A DNA stretch of 64,000 bases from Embleya sp045207655 (GCF_045207655.1 NZ_CP108785.1:4030001-4094000); one strand, 5' to 3'; counted from the stretch's first letter, positions 52,394-61,466 are shown. Numbers and translations are program-made. Notes: generated from the letters alone by a model not told the origin.

Positions 52394-53475
52394 CGGGCGT
52401 GCTCCTTGAGCTTGCCGCGCTTGACCAGCGCGATCAGGAACGGCGCGCCGAGGATCGCGGTGACCACGCCGACCTCGAGTTCGCCGGGGCGCGCCACCAC
52501 CCGGCCGATCACGTCGGCGCCGATGGTGAGGGTCGCGCCCGCGAGGCCGGAGCAGGGGACGAGCCAGCGGGCGTCCGGGCCGGTGAAGGCCCGGACCACG
52601 TGCGGAACGACCAGGCCGACGAAGGTGATCGGGCCGGCGGCGGCGACCGCGGCGCCGGCGAGCAGGATGACCGCGAGGGCGCCGAGCGCGCGGGTGGTGC
52701 CGACCTTGACGCCCAGCGTGGAGGCGAGGTCGTCGCCCAGGGCGAGGGCGTTGAGCCGGCCGCACAGACCGAGGGCCAGGATCAGTCCGACGGCCACGAA
52801 CGGCAGGAGGCGGACGCCGAGATCGGTGTCGCGTCCGGCCAGCGAGCCGACCGCCCAGAAGCGGTACTGGTCGAGGGTGCGGACGTCCAGGAGCACGAGA
52901 GCGTTGGTGAACGCGTCCAACAGCGCGGTCACGGCGGCGCCGGCGAGGGCGAGTTTGGCGGGGGTGGCGCCGCCGTATCCGGTGCCGCCGACGACGTAGG
53001 CGAGCAGGCCCGCGAGCGCGCCGCCGAGGAAGGCGAACCACACGTACTGGTAGGGGCTGGTCAGCCCGAGCAGGCCGATGCTCGCGGCGACCGCGCAGGC
53101 CGCACCCGCGCTGACCCCGATCAGACCGGGGTCGCCGAGCGGGTTGCGGGTGATGTCCTGCGCGACCGCGCCCGCCACACCCAGCGAGATGCCCACCAAC
53201 AGGCCCAGGAAGGTGCGCGGGACGCGCAGGTCCCGAACGATGATCGCGTCGCCCTCGCGGCTGCCGCCCAGCGCATGGAAGACATCCGCGAGCGGGACGT
53301 TCTTGGCGCCGATGGCGAGCGACGCGAACAGGACGGTCGCCAGGGCGGCGAGCAGTACGGCCGCCACCGTGACGCGGCGGCCGGCGCCGTGGCGCTCCGG
53401 CACCGGTGGTCGTTCGGGTGCCGCGCGTGGGGCGGCGAGATCGAGGTTCGAAGGCACGAACGTAAGGTAAGGCAC
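52390..53475 (-). CDS. Siderophore ABC transporter permease (FepD-like)
   Basis: 361 residues if started at GTG 53475. After a hydrophilic N-terminus come the FecCD helices with RDLRVPRTFLGLLVGISLGVAGAVAQDITRNPLGDPGLIGVSAGAA and GPITFVGLVVPHVVRAFTG. It is the first gene of the operon. The annotated start lies inside an iron box (53463-53481), so a downstream GTG at 53457 may be used, or the transcript may be leaderless. Iron-dependent repression by a DmdR/IdeR-type regulator is expected. Confidence 0.92.
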   Translation of the reverse strand: MPYLTFVPSNLDLAAPRAAPERPPVPERHGAGRRVTVAAVLLAALATVLFASLAIGAKNVPLADVFHALGGSREGDAIIVRDLRVPRTFLGLLVGISLGVAGAVAQDITRNPLGDPGLIGVSAGAACAVAASIGLLGLTSPYQYVWFAFLGGALAGLLAYVVGGTGYGGATPAKLALAGAAVTALLDAFTNALVLLDVRTLDQYRFWAVGSLAGRDTDLGVRLLPFVAVGLILALGLCGRLNALALGDDLASTLGVKVGTTRALGALAVILLAGAAVAAAGPITFVGLVVPHVVRAFTGPDARWLVPCSGLAGATLTIGADVIGRVVARPGELEVGVVTAILGAPFLIALVKRGKLKEHAR

Positions 53476-53481
53476 GCCTAA
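53463..53481 (-). promoter_or_regulatory. Iron box at fepD start
   Basis: TAAGGTAAGGCACGCCTAA matches the actinobacterial iron box TTAGGTTAGGCTAACCTAA at 14 of 19 positions. It overlaps the proposed start of the permease gene, where bound DmdR/IdeR would block initiation. Confidence 0.75.
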
Positions 53482-53516
53482 ATTCCGGAAAACACGACCC
53501 TGTCGCTTGTGCCCGG

Positions 53517-53535
53517 ATAGGCAAGGCTAACCTCA
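53517..53535 (+). promoter_or_regulatory. Iron box upstream of the siderophore-binding protein
   Basis: ATAGGCAAGGCTAACCTCA matches the iron box consensus at 15 of 19 positions and lies about 80 bp before the binding-protein start. With the box at 53463 it gives each divergent gene its own site. Confidence 0.8.
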
Positions 53536-53615
53536 TCTCCACTTCCCGGATGCGGATGGCCTCGCGCTGCGCCGTGCCCGGACAACCCGCCGAATCGCTC
53601 ATCCATGGAGGGCAC

Positions 53616-54632
53616 ATGCTCACGCTCGGACGCCGCAGACGGAGCGCCCGTCTCGGCCTCGCCGCACTGGCGATCGCGCTGACGGCGAGCCTCGCCGCCT
53701 GCGGCGAGGACTCCGACGGCAAGGCCGCGGGCACCGACAAGCCCGCGGCGGCGTCCTCCGGCGCAGCCGCCTCCACGGCCTCCTTCCCGCGCACCATCAC
53801 GCACGACAAGGGCACCACCACGATCAAGGAGAAGCCCAAGCGCGTGGTGGCGCTGGACAACAGCCTGGTCGAGGCGGTCGCCGCCCTCGACGTTCCGCTG
53901 GTCGGCGGCATCGGCTCCTACCGCGACCAGAAGGGCTTCCCGCCCTACCTCGGCGACGCGGTGAAGAACACCAAGGACGTCGGCCCGCTCGACAGCCCCA
54001 ACCTCGAACAGATCGCGCTGCTCAAGCCCGACCTGATCGTCTCCGCGACCGTGCGACACGACCAGTTGTACGCGCAGTTGTCCAAGATCGCGCCGACCGT
54101 CTTCGTCAAGACCACCGGTCCGATCTGGAAGGAGAACGTCAAGCTGGTCGGCCAGGCGCTCGGCGAGGACGACAAGGCCAAGGCCAAGCTGACCGCGTAC
54201 GAGACGCGCGCCAAGAAGGTCGGCGACGCGATCAACGCGAAGGCGAACAAGCCGACGGTGTCCATCGTGCGCTTCGTGGACGGCCCGACGCGCATCTACC
54301 TCGGCAAGACGTTCAGCGGCATCATCCTGAGCGACATGGGCCTGACCCGTCCCGAGAACCAGCGCGACCCCGAGAAGTTCAACATCGAGGTCAGCGAGGA
54401 GCAGATCGGGCAGGCCGACGCCGACTACATCTTCCTGACGTCCTTCTCGGGCGGCGAGGAGCGCAAGGCCAAGTTCATGGCCAACCCGCTGTGGCAGCGG
54501 CTGAAGGCCGTGCAGGCCGGACACGTGTACGAGGTCAAGGACGAGAGCTGGATGACGGCGGTGTCCCTCCAGGGCGCGGACGTGGTCCTGGACGACCTGG
54601 CCCGCACGTTCGGGGTCGACCCGGCGAAGTAG
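53616..54632 (+). CDS. Siderophore-binding lipoprotein (FepB-like)
   Basis: 338 residues. The signal peptide has RRRRSARLGLAALAIALTASLAAC with lipobox Cys. The mature protein shows KRVVALDNSLVEAVAALDVPLVGGIG, PNLEQIALLKPDLIV and the TroA/FepB-type long helix region. It binds ferric siderophore outside the membrane and delivers it to the FepD/FepG pair. ATG 53616 has GGAGG (53607-53611). It is divergent from the permease operon with an iron box on each side. The siderophore is not identified. Confidence 0.93.
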   Translation: MLTLGRRRRSARLGLAALAIALTASLAACGEDSDGKAAGTDKPAAASSGAAASTASFPRTITHDKGTTTIKEKPKRVVALDNSLVEAVAALDVPLVGGIGSYRDQKGFPPYLGDAVKNTKDVGPLDSPNLEQIALLKPDLIVSATVRHDQLYAQLSKIAPTVFVKTTGPIWKENVKLVGQALGEDDKAKAKLTAYETRAKKVGDAINAKANKPTVSIVRFVDGPTRIYLGKTFSGIILSDMGLTRPENQRDPEKFNIEVSEEQIGQADADYIFLTSFSGGEERKAKFMANPLWQRLKAVQAGHVYEVKDESWMTAVSLQGADVVLDDLARTFGVDPAK

Positions 54633-54720
54633 AGCCGTCGATCCGGGCGCGGCGTGCCGATGCGTTGTGCGTCGTGTCGCGCGTTGCGCGTTGCGTGTCC
54701 GCGACGGTGTGGCAGGGGAA

Positions 54721-54747
54721 GGCGTCGACCGTTGTGCGGTCGGCGCC
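54721..54747. terminator. Hairpin terminator after the siderophore-binding gene
   Basis: GGCGTCGACCG (54721-54731) pairs with CGGTCGGCGCC (54737-54747) with one mismatch and a TTGTG loop. Confidence 0.6.
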
Positions 54748-54799
54748 TTCCGGCGTGTTCGTGGGCCGGGGTGGTGGGGTTCGGTGTGGCCCGGGTGTC

Positions 54800-54844
54800 T
54801 TGACCGGCTTTCGCGGTCGCATTAGCTTGTTTGGAGCCAAACAA
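54800..54844 (+). promoter_or_regulatory. Promoter with an 18-bp palindrome upstream of the decarboxylase
   Basis: TTGACC (54800-54805) and TAGCTT (54823-54828), spaced 17 bp, make a good vegetative promoter. TTGTTTGG-AG-CCAAACAA (54827-54844) is a perfect palindrome covering the -10 edge and likely transcription start, where a repressor would block initiation. The decarboxylase GTG is 140 bp downstream. Confidence 0.6.
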
Positions 54845-54983
54845 TAGCGGTCGAGGGGTGCGTGATCGGCGTTGCCGGTCCGCGGTGCCGACGCGTTCGT
54901 GCCGGTTCGGGCCGGAGCGCGACGATCAGGGCCCGCACGGACCGTGCCGGCGTCCCGAACGCACCGAACCGGAGGAGAAGATC

Positions 54984-56348
54984 GTGGATCTGCGCCACTG
55001 GCTCGAAGCGGCCGTGACGTCGAACGAGCACTGGTCCGACGGCTTCGGCCCGTATCCGGACCATCCGGCGCAGGCGGTCGACGACGAACGGTTCGCCGCG
55101 GTCTTCGCGACCTTCACCGAGCGCCTGAAGGACAACTACCCCTTCTTCCATCCGCGTTACGCCGGACAGATGCTCAAGCCGCCGCACCCGGCGGCGGTCG
55201 TGGGCTACCTGACCGCGATGCTGATCAACCCCAACAACCACGCACTGGACGGGGGACCCGCCACCGCCGAGATGGAACGCGAGGTCGTCCGGCAGCTCGC
55301 CACGATGTTCGGGTACGACGCCCACCTCGGACACCTCACCACCAGCGGGACCATCGCCAACCTCGAAGCCCTCTTCGTGGCGCGTGAACTCCACCCCGGC
55401 AAGGGCGTTGCCTACAGCACCGAGGCCCACTACACCCATGGGCGCATGTGTGGCGTGCTCGGCGTGGAGGGCCACCCCGTCCCGGTCGACGACCGAGAGC
55501 GGATGGACCTCGACGCGCTCGAGCAACTCCTGAGGACGGGGCGCGTCGGCACGGTGGTACTCACCGCGGGCACCACCGGGCTCGGCGCCGTCGAACCGAT
55601 CCACGAGGCGCGGGCGTTGCGCGAGCGGTACGGTGTGCGGATCCACGTCGACGCCGCCTACGGCGGATTCTTCACCCTGCTGGCCGGGATGGACGGCCCC
55701 GAGGGGCTGCCGGCGGCCCCGTGGCAGGCCATCGCCCAGTGCGACTCGATCGTGGTGGACCCGCACAAGCACGCTCTCCAGCCCTACGGATGCGGCGCCG
55801 TTCTGTTCCGCGACCCGGCCGTCGGCCGTTTCTACCTGCACGACTCGCCGTACACCTACTTCACCTCCGAGGAACTGCACCTCGGCGAGATCAGCCTGGA
55901 ATGCTCGCGCGCCGGCGCCGCCGCCGCGGCTCTGTGGCTCACCTTCCAACTGCTGCCGCCCACCCGCGAAGGACTCGGGCAGTCGTTGGCGGCCGGCCGA
56001 CGCGCGGCCCTGCGGTGGGCCGAACTGATCGAACAATCAGACCACTTGGAGCTCTACCAGCCCCCGGAACTCGACATCGTCGGCTACTTCCCGGTCACCT
56101 CACCGAACACCCTCGCGCACATCGACGCAGCCGCCGCCCGAATCCTGCACGAGGGCATGCGGGACACCGAGGATCCGGTCTTCCTGAGCACGCTCCGCAT
56201 CGACGCCCGACGACTGACCGCCCGCCACCCCAAGATCACAGCCGATGCCGAAGGCGCCCGGATCCTGCGCAGCGTGCTGATGAAGCCGGAATCCGAGGAC
56301 TACGTCGACCGACTCCACAAGCGGGTCGAACACCTGGCCCGATCGTGA
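54984..56348 (+). CDS. PLP-dependent group II decarboxylase
   Basis: 454 residues of the aromatic/glutamate-type decarboxylase fold. HPRYAGQMLKPPHPAAVVGYLTAMLINPNNHALDGGPATAEMER is the N-terminal part, LTTSGTIANLEALFVAREL binds cofactor phosphate, HVDAAYGGFF holds the Asp that pairs with pyridine N, and SIVVDPHKHALQPYG carries PLP-binding Lys262. It removes the carboxyl of an amino acid to give an amine. GTG 54984 has GGAGGAG (54971-54977). The iron-uptake neighbour suggests a siderophore amine precursor, but no biosynthetic enzymes are present, so this is weak. Confidence 0.88.
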   Translation: MDLRHWLEAAVTSNEHWSDGFGPYPDHPAQAVDDERFAAVFATFTERLKDNYPFFHPRYAGQMLKPPHPAAVVGYLTAMLINPNNHALDGGPATAEMEREVVRQLATMFGYDAHLGHLTTSGTIANLEALFVARELHPGKGVAYSTEAHYTHGRMCGVLGVEGHPVPVDDRERMDLDALEQLLRTGRVGTVVLTAGTTGLGAVEPIHEARALRERYGVRIHVDAAYGGFFTLLAGMDGPEGLPAAPWQAIAQCDSIVVDPHKHALQPYGCGAVLFRDPAVGRFYLHDSPYTYFTSEELHLGEISLECSRAGAAAAALWLTFQLLPPTREGLGQSLAAGRRAALRWAELIEQSDHLELYQPPELDIVGYFPVTSPNTLAHIDAAAARILHEGMRDTEDPVFLSTLRIDARRLTARHPKITADAEGARILRSVLMKPESEDYVDRLHKRVEHLARS

Positions 56349-56508
56349 ACCCCCGTGCCGGTGCACGGACGTCACCTCGTCGAGGGTGTCGCGGTGGGGC
56401 GACGTCCACCGGGTGTGCGTCGGGTGGACGGATGCGGCGCCGCCGCGAAGCGCGCGTTCGCGGGAGGATCCCGGACGCGGGACGCGAGGGCATGACGGGC
56501 CCACCGGA

Positions 56509-57330
56509 TCAGGCGTCCCGCTTCTCCAGGAGGAGTGCGCCCAGGAGCAGCAGGAGCAGGGTCTCGGCGACGAAGACCGCGAAGCCCGTCCACGGTTGGA
56601 ACATCTTGTCCGCGGCCTCCACCGCCATGACCTGTCCACCGGCGTTGGCGGGCATCAGCTTGGCGATCCAGTCGCCGGTCTTGCCGGGGATCAGGCCCAC
56701 CACGCCGCCGACCACGAAGATCAGCGCGATGCCCAGGGTGATGGCGCCGGCGGTGTGCCGCAGCAGCACGCCCAGCGCCATCCCGAACAGTCCCAGGACG
56801 GCCAGGTACAGGCCCGTGCCGATCAGTGCCCTGAGCACGCCGGGTTCGCCGAGGCCGACACCGACGTCCTTGGCGTCGAGCATCAGGTTGGCCAGGAAGT
56901 AGCAGCAGAACGCGGTGACCGCCCCGACCACGAAGAGCACGAGGGCCAGGACGAGGGCCTTGGCGGCGAGCATCGAGGCGCGCCACGGCACCGCGGTCAG
57001 GCTGGTACGGATCATGCCGGTCGAGTACTCGGCCGTCATCGACATCACCCCGAGCACCAGGGCGGCGATCTGGCCGAAGGCGACGCCGACGGTGAGCAGA
57101 TCGGGAGCGTCGTTGTCCTTCCCCTCGGCCACGTCCTTGGCCACGTCGCCCGCAGCCAGGGCGGCGATGCCCCAACTGATCAGGACGCTCACCGCGAACA
57201 GGGCGAGCAGCGTCCACATGGTCGAGCGCACGGTCTTGATCTTGGCCCACTCGGAATCCAGGATCCGGGCGAAGGTCAGCCGCGGGGCGTGCCCGAGGGC
57301 GGTGGGCGCGGTGGGCGTGGTCGTCGTCAT
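56509..57330 (-). CDS. ABC-2 type transporter permease
   Basis: 273 residues with six helices. FARILDSEWAKIKTVRSTMWTLLALF is the typical N-terminal amphipathic part, and MSMTAEYSTGMIRTSLTAVPWRASMLAAKAL is the ABC-2 membrane motif. It starts 7 nt after the stop of the ATPase gene, so the pair is an operon. Such exporters move drugs, lipids or peptides. No target gene or regulator is beside it. Confidence 0.9.
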   Translation of the reverse strand: MTTTTPTAPTALGHAPRLTFARILDSEWAKIKTVRSTMWTLLALFAVSVLISWGIAALAAGDVAKDVAEGKDNDAPDLLTVGVAFGQIAALVLGVMSMTAEYSTGMIRTSLTAVPWRASMLAAKALVLALVLFVVGAVTAFCCYFLANLMLDAKDVGVGLGEPGVLRALIGTGLYLAVLGLFGMALGVLLRHTAGAITLGIALIFVVGGVVGLIPGKTGDWIAKLMPANAGGQVMAVEAADKMFQPWTGFAVFVAETLLLLLLGALLLEKRDA

Positions 57331-57337
57331 GGAGGCC

Positions 57338-58309
57338 TCATCCGATCCGGTCGGCGGTGGTCGGCGGACCCCAGCCCGGGACCGCCGCGGCGGCCTCCGG
57401 GGGTGTGCCGCCGGTGTGGTACTCGACGCTGTCGGCGGTGAGCCGCATGAACGCCTCCTCGAGCGAGGCCTCGACCTTCGCCAGTTCGTGCAGGAACACC
57501 CCGTTGTGTCCGGCGAGATCACCGACCTGATCGGTACTCACGTCCTGGACCAGCAGCGCCCCCGCCCGATCCCGTGTCACCTGCCAGCCGGCGTCGGTCG
57601 CGAGCCGGGCGAGTCGGTCCGCCTGCGGCGAGCGCACTTTCACATGGCTGATCGAGTTCTCCGCGATGAACTGGGCCACGCCCGTGTCGGCGAGGATCCT
57701 TCCGCGCCCGATGACCAGCAGGTGGTCGGCGGTGAGGGACATCTCGCTCATCAGATGGGAGGAGACGAAGACCGTGCGGCCCTCGCCGGCGAGCCGCTTC
57801 ATCAGGTTCCGGATCCACAGGATGCCCTCGGGGTCGAGCCCGTTGACGGGTTCGTCGAACAGCAGCACCCGAGGGTCGCCGAGCAGCGCCCCGGCAATCC
57901 CCAGGCGCTGGCCCATACCCAGGGAGAAGCCCCCGGAGCGTTTCCTGGCGACGGAGGTGAGGCCGACCGTGTCCAGCACCTCGTCCACCCGGGTGAGCGG
58001 GATGCCGTTCGACTTCGCCAGCACCACCAGATGGTCCCGGGCGGTGCGGCCGCCGTGCAGGGCCTTGGCGTCGATGAGCGCCCCCACCTCCAACATCGGC
58101 GCGGCCAGATCCCGGTAGGCCCGACCGTCCACGGTCACCCGACCGGCACTGGGCCGGTCCAGGCCCAGAATAATCCGCATCGTGGTGGACTTTCCCGCGC
58201 CGTTGGGGCCGAGGAACCCGGTGACCCGTCCGGGGTGAACCTCGAAGCCGACGTCGTCGACGGCCGTCTTCGCTCCGTACCTCTTGGTGAGGCCTTCCGC
58301 AACAATCAT
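57338..58309 (-). CDS. ABC transporter ATP-binding protein (DrrA-like)
   Basis: 323 residues. Walker A GPNGAGKSTTMRIIL, signature region SLGMGQRLGIAGALLGDP and Walker B VLLFDEPVNGLDPEG. A C-terminal extension (about 225-323) follows, as in DrrA-type exporter ATPases, with a DrrA-like region EASLEEAFMRLT. It pairs with the ABC-2 permease 7 nt downstream to form an exporter. ATG 58307-58309 starts directly at the ATPase domain. Confidence 0.92.
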   Translation of the reverse strand: MIVAEGLTKRYGAKTAVDDVGFEVHPGRVTGFLGPNGAGKSTTMRIILGLDRPSAGRVTVDGRAYRDLAAPMLEVGALIDAKALHGGRTARDHLVVLAKSNGIPLTRVDEVLDTVGLTSVARKRSGGFSLGMGQRLGIAGALLGDPRVLLFDEPVNGLDPEGILWIRNLMKRLAGEGRTVFVSSHLMSEMSLTADHLLVIGRGRILADTGVAQFIAENSISHVKVRSPQADRLARLATDAGWQVTRDRAGALLVQDVSTDQVGDLAGHNGVFLHELAKVEASLEEAFMRLTADSVEYHTGGTPPEAAAAVPGWGPPTTADRIG

Positions 58310-58435
58310 GGATATATGCCGCCTTCTCCTCGGGCGGTCTTCATGATCACCCGTGTCGACGGGATCCGCATCCGTACCGCGCGATGGTGACGTGCGTCCG
58401 GCTCGGCCGTTCGGGTGGGTTGTCGGTGGTCCTGA

Positions 58436-58690
58436 TCAGGCGGAGCCGAGCATGCGCCAGAAGAGTCCGGAGTACCACCCGGCCGTGCGCTTGCATCCGG
58501 GACGGTCGTACGCCGCGTGTGCCTCGGCAAGGTGGCGTGCCGCGGCCTGGCGTGGCGTGATGAGGTACACCGCGCGGCGCGTACCGCACGCGTCGCACTC
58601 GATGAACACGTCGTATGTGAGTTGGTTCAGGCGGACCTCGTGCGGGCGACCGTCGCTCGAATGGGCCCAGTACCGGTGGGTCGTCGTCAA
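58436..58690 (-). CDS. Small protein with CxxC-HxxxxH pattern
   Basis: 84 residues from a TTG start at 58688-58690 with a very strong AAGGAGGAGG site upstream. It contains CDACGTRRAVYL, then HLAEAHAAYDRPGC. The CxxC and HxxxxH spacing resembles a C2H2 zinc-binding unit. The rest is Arg- and aromatic-rich (WYSGLFWRM at the end). Not recognised. It may bind nucleic acid or a metal; no partner gene is obvious. Confidence 0.6.
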   Translation of the reverse strand: MTTTHRYWAHSSDGRPHEVRLNQLTYDVFIECDACGTRRAVYLITPRQAAARHLAEAHAAYDRPGCKRTAGWYSGLFWRMLGSA

Positions 58691-58857
58691 GGCCCTCCTC
58701 CTTCCGTCCGTGAGACCGGACGACCAGTGTGGCGCGGTGATATCGCACCGGATACGGGGATTTCCCCCGGGGCCTTGGCGTTCGGGGTACGCGACGGACG
58801 CGCGCGGACTTGCCGCCGCCTGCTCGGCCTTCGCGTGGGAGGTGCCTCGGTGCCGGG

Positions 58858-59313
58858 TTACTCCTCGGCGGCTTGCGTAGGTGCCTGCGCCGCGCGGGCC
58901 TCCGCCAATCGTTCCTCGATGACCAGGCGGATCGGGGCGTACACCGCGTCGGCCGCGCGCATGCGGGCTGCGCAGCGTTCGAAGGAGGCGCGGGAGCGCT
59001 CGCGGCGGTTGGGCATCAGGTCGACCCAGTGCCGGCGGATGACGGTGCGGTCGGCGAACGGTCGTGACACATAACGGATTCCGTGCTGGTATCGCACATC
59101 GGACTCGGCCGATCGCAGCTCGCCCTGAAAGGTCTCGAAGGCGCGGTACCACCGGGCGTACTCCTCCGGGAGGCACCGGACCCGCTGCACACGTGGGACG
59201 ACGTCGCCGACCTCGTAGAGGGTGTACTCCAGTCCTTCGGGGACCTGCACCCAGGCCATCGTGGTCCACGGCCACGGAATCAGCTTGAATCGGTGCCGCT
59301 GGATGTAGGCCAC
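58858..59313 (-). CDS. Hypothetical protein
   Basis: 151 residues from GTG 59313, which has a GGGGAGGA site. The start HRFKLIPWPWTTMAWVQVPEGLEYTLYEVGDVVP is aromatic-rich, and the second half is charged helical with SRASFERCAARMRAADAVYAPIRLVIEERLAEARAAQ. There is no signal peptide or membrane helix. Family not recognised. It is on the same strand as the small C2H2-like gene downstream (167-bp gap), so they may be linked. Confidence 0.65.
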   Translation of the reverse strand: MAYIQRHRFKLIPWPWTTMAWVQVPEGLEYTLYEVGDVVPRVQRVRCLPEEYARWYRAFETFQGELRSAESDVRYQHGIRYVSRPFADRTVIRRHWVDLMPNRRERSRASFERCAARMRAADAVYAPIRLVIEERLAEARAAQAPTQAAEE

Positions 59314-59520
59314 GGCCTGTCCTCCCCTCGGTTCGCGAAGCATCTCGGAAGCATCTCAAAGGTAGGGGCGCGAACCCGGGGGCGAAAGATCACCCCAGGT
59401 CGGGACCTAGTCTTCGTCGAAGTCGTCGTAGGCGACCGGTTGTCCCGGTTGCCACCCGCCCCGCGCACGGCCGGGCCGGGCGCGATGCACGCAGGATCCG
59501 GACGGTGCGAAGGGGCGATG

Positions 59521-59922
59521 ATGTCGGACGAGGACGCGGTGGTGAATGCCGAATTCCGCCGCCGCTACGGCGTGGGGTTCGTGGTCAAGTTGATGAGGAA
59601 CAACTCCCACGAGGTCGCCCTCGATCTGCCGATGTCGTTCGACGGGGCCGTGCGACACGTCGCGGCAATCCTGGCCGGCGTGGGTGTTGCGCCGCAGTCG
59701 GGTGGAGGCGAATCGGCTCCGGGCCGGCGGACGATCCGTGTGGTCACGGGCGGTGGCCATCTGCGGATGAACCCGGTTCTGGTGACCGTCGTACTCACGA
59801 GCGAATCCGAGACCACGCGGGTCGTGGTTCGCGGTACGGCCAAGGAAGGGCTGATCAAACAGCGCGCGGGGGAGAAGACCGCCGAAATGATCGCGGGCCT
59901 GCTGAGGGTCGAACGTCGATAG
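59521..59922 (+). CDS. Hypothetical protein
   Basis: 133 residues from ATG 59521 (GAAGGGG 5 nt upstream; ATG 59518 is the alternative). It reads HEVALDLPMSFDGAVRHVAAILAGVG, then TIRVVTGGGHLRMNPVLVTVVLTSES and a helical end GLIKQRAGEKTAEMIAGLLRVERR. The alternating strand pattern and one long helix suggest a small alpha+beta fold, but I do not recognise the family. It stands alone between divergent and co-oriented neighbours. Confidence 0.65.
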   Translation: MSDEDAVVNAEFRRRYGVGFVVKLMRNNSHEVALDLPMSFDGAVRHVAAILAGVGVAPQSGGGESAPGRRTIRVVTGGGHLRMNPVLVTVVLTSESETTRVVVRGTAKEGLIKQRAGEKTAEMIAGLLRVERR

Positions 59923-60091
59923 TGGTGGGCCGGTCGGCGGGCGACGGCGTGCGGCGACCGACGCGGCGATCCGGCACACGCGGCCGATCCGTCGGCGCGC
60001 CTCGCCCCGGCCCCCCGCGCACGCGCCGTGTCCGCGGGGGTCCGTAGGCTTCCGCCGGGACGACGGCGGATCGGGAACGGAGCAGACCCTG

Positions 60092-61108
60092 ATGAGTGTG
60101 TGGAAGCATCTCGCCGAACTGGGCGGGCTCACGGTGCATCCGTTCCTGGCGGACGACGACATCGACACCTTCGAGCCGGACAACGACGAGCACCTTGCCG
60201 AACTCGTCGCCTCCGCACCCGAACCCGGAGCGGTCGCCTGGAAGATCGCCACCCACTTCGACGCCGAGCTCGAATTCCCGGAGGTGCTGGAGCTCTTCCT
60301 CAAGACCGTCGACACCACCCAGGTTCGGGCGCTGGTCATCGGCTACTGGGCCACCGACATCCTGGACGGCGACGAGGAACCCGTCATCGGCCTGCTCTGC
60401 GCGCACGCCGACCGGTTCCCCGCGCTGCGCCACCTGTTCGTCGCCGACATCACCAGCGAAGAGCACGAAGTCTCGTGGATCCCACCCGAGGACATCACAC
60501 CGCTCCTGGACGCCTTCCCGAACCTCGAGGAACTGGGCTACCGGTTCGGCCAGTTCCGCACCGCGCAGCCCGGACACGTGCTGCGCCCGACCCGGCACGC
60601 GCGGCTGCGCAAGCTCGTCCTGCAGACCGGCGGCATGCCCGCGCAGTTGCCCCGGGCGGTCGCGGCGTGCGAATTCCCCGCCCTGGACCACCTCGACCTG
60701 TGGCTCGGCGTGGACATGTACGGAGGCGACGCGACCACGGCCGACCTGGCAGATCTCCTGGACGGCACCCGGCACCCCGCGCTTCGGCACCTCGGGCTGA
60801 TGAACAGCGAGATCCAGGACGAGGTCGCCGCGGCGGTCGCCGCCGCCCCCGTCGTCGCGCGGTTGCGCTCGCTCGACCTGTCCATGGGCACACTCTCCGA
60901 CACCGGCGCCGAGGCCCTGCTCGCCGGCCGGCCCCTCACCCACCTCGAACGGCTTGCCATCCATCACCACTTCCTCGGTGACGGCGCCGCCCGACGGCTC
61001 CGCGAAGCCCTCGAACCGACCGGGGTCACCGTCGACCTCTCCGAGGCGTGCACCCCGTGGGAAGCGGAGAGCCCCGAAGAGGGCAGGTACACGCAGGTCG
61101 CCGAATAG
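60092..61108 (+). CDS. STM4015-family protein (leucine-rich-repeat-like)
   Basis: 338 residues. The order LAELGGLTVHPF, GAVAWKIATHFDAE, VRALVIGYWATD, RFPALRHLFVADITSEEHEVSWI, ALDHLDLWLGVDMYGGDA, LRHLGLMNSEIQDEVAAAVAAAPVVARLRSLDLSMGTLSDTGAEALL matches the streptomycete STM4015 family, which has degenerate leucine-rich repeats and is thought to be a protein-binding scaffold. There is no signal peptide. Partners STM4014, STM4013 and similar are absent here, so it is a solitary copy. Function unknown. Confidence 0.88.
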   Translation: MSVWKHLAELGGLTVHPFLADDDIDTFEPDNDEHLAELVASAPEPGAVAWKIATHFDAELEFPEVLELFLKTVDTTQVRALVIGYWATDILDGDEEPVIGLLCAHADRFPALRHLFVADITSEEHEVSWIPPEDITPLLDAFPNLEELGYRFGQFRTAQPGHVLRPTRHARLRKLVLQTGGMPAQLPRAVAACEFPALDHLDLWLGVDMYGGDATTADLADLLDGTRHPALRHLGLMNSEIQDEVAAAVAAAPVVARLRSLDLSMGTLSDTGAEALLAGRPLTHLERLAIHHHFLGDGAARRLREALEPTGVTVDLSEACTPWEAESPEEGRYTQVAE

Positions 61109-61139
61109 CGAAGCTCGACCGGGGGACACGCCGGGCTGC

Positions 61140-61466
61140 CTACGGCTCCTGGTGCGGTACGGGATCGGCCGCGGTCATGTCGGTGTTTCGGCGGTGTTCG
61201 TGGAGTTCGAGATCGATGAACGCGGCGATCATGGCCCGCCAGACGGCTTCGGCCACCTCGGGTGCCAGTCCCGCCGTGACGGCGCGGTCACGTACTGCCG
61301 CGATGACGCGTTCGACTCGATCGGGAGCCCTGACTGCCTGCTCGTCGCTTTTGAACCCGGCGGCGGTGCGCACCAGTTCCTGACGTTGTGCGAGCAACCG
61401 GACCACTTCGGAGTCGAGTTCATCGATCCGCATGCGGACCTCGGCGAGGTCTCGGGGCGCTGACAT
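61140..61466 (-). CDS. Chorismate mutase family protein (AroQ-type)
   Basis: 108 residues, all helical. MRIDELDSEVVRLLAQRQELVRTAAGFK, then APDRVERVIAAVRDRAVTAGLAPEVAEAVWRAMIAAFIDLELHEH is the AroQ fold. It converts chorismate to prephenate, or acts in related isochorismate-pyruvate-lyase-type chemistry (PchB is similar). The catalytic Arg and Lys (R of MRID, K of FKSD) are present. It is encoded alone, so a role in phenylalanine/tyrosine synthesis or secondary metabolism is open. The start has a weak ribosome site. Confidence 0.85.
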   Translation of the reverse strand: MSAPRDLAEVRMRIDELDSEVVRLLAQRQELVRTAAGFKSDEQAVRAPDRVERVIAAVRDRAVTAGLAPEVAEAVWRAMIAAFIDLELHEHRRNTDMTAADPVPHQEP

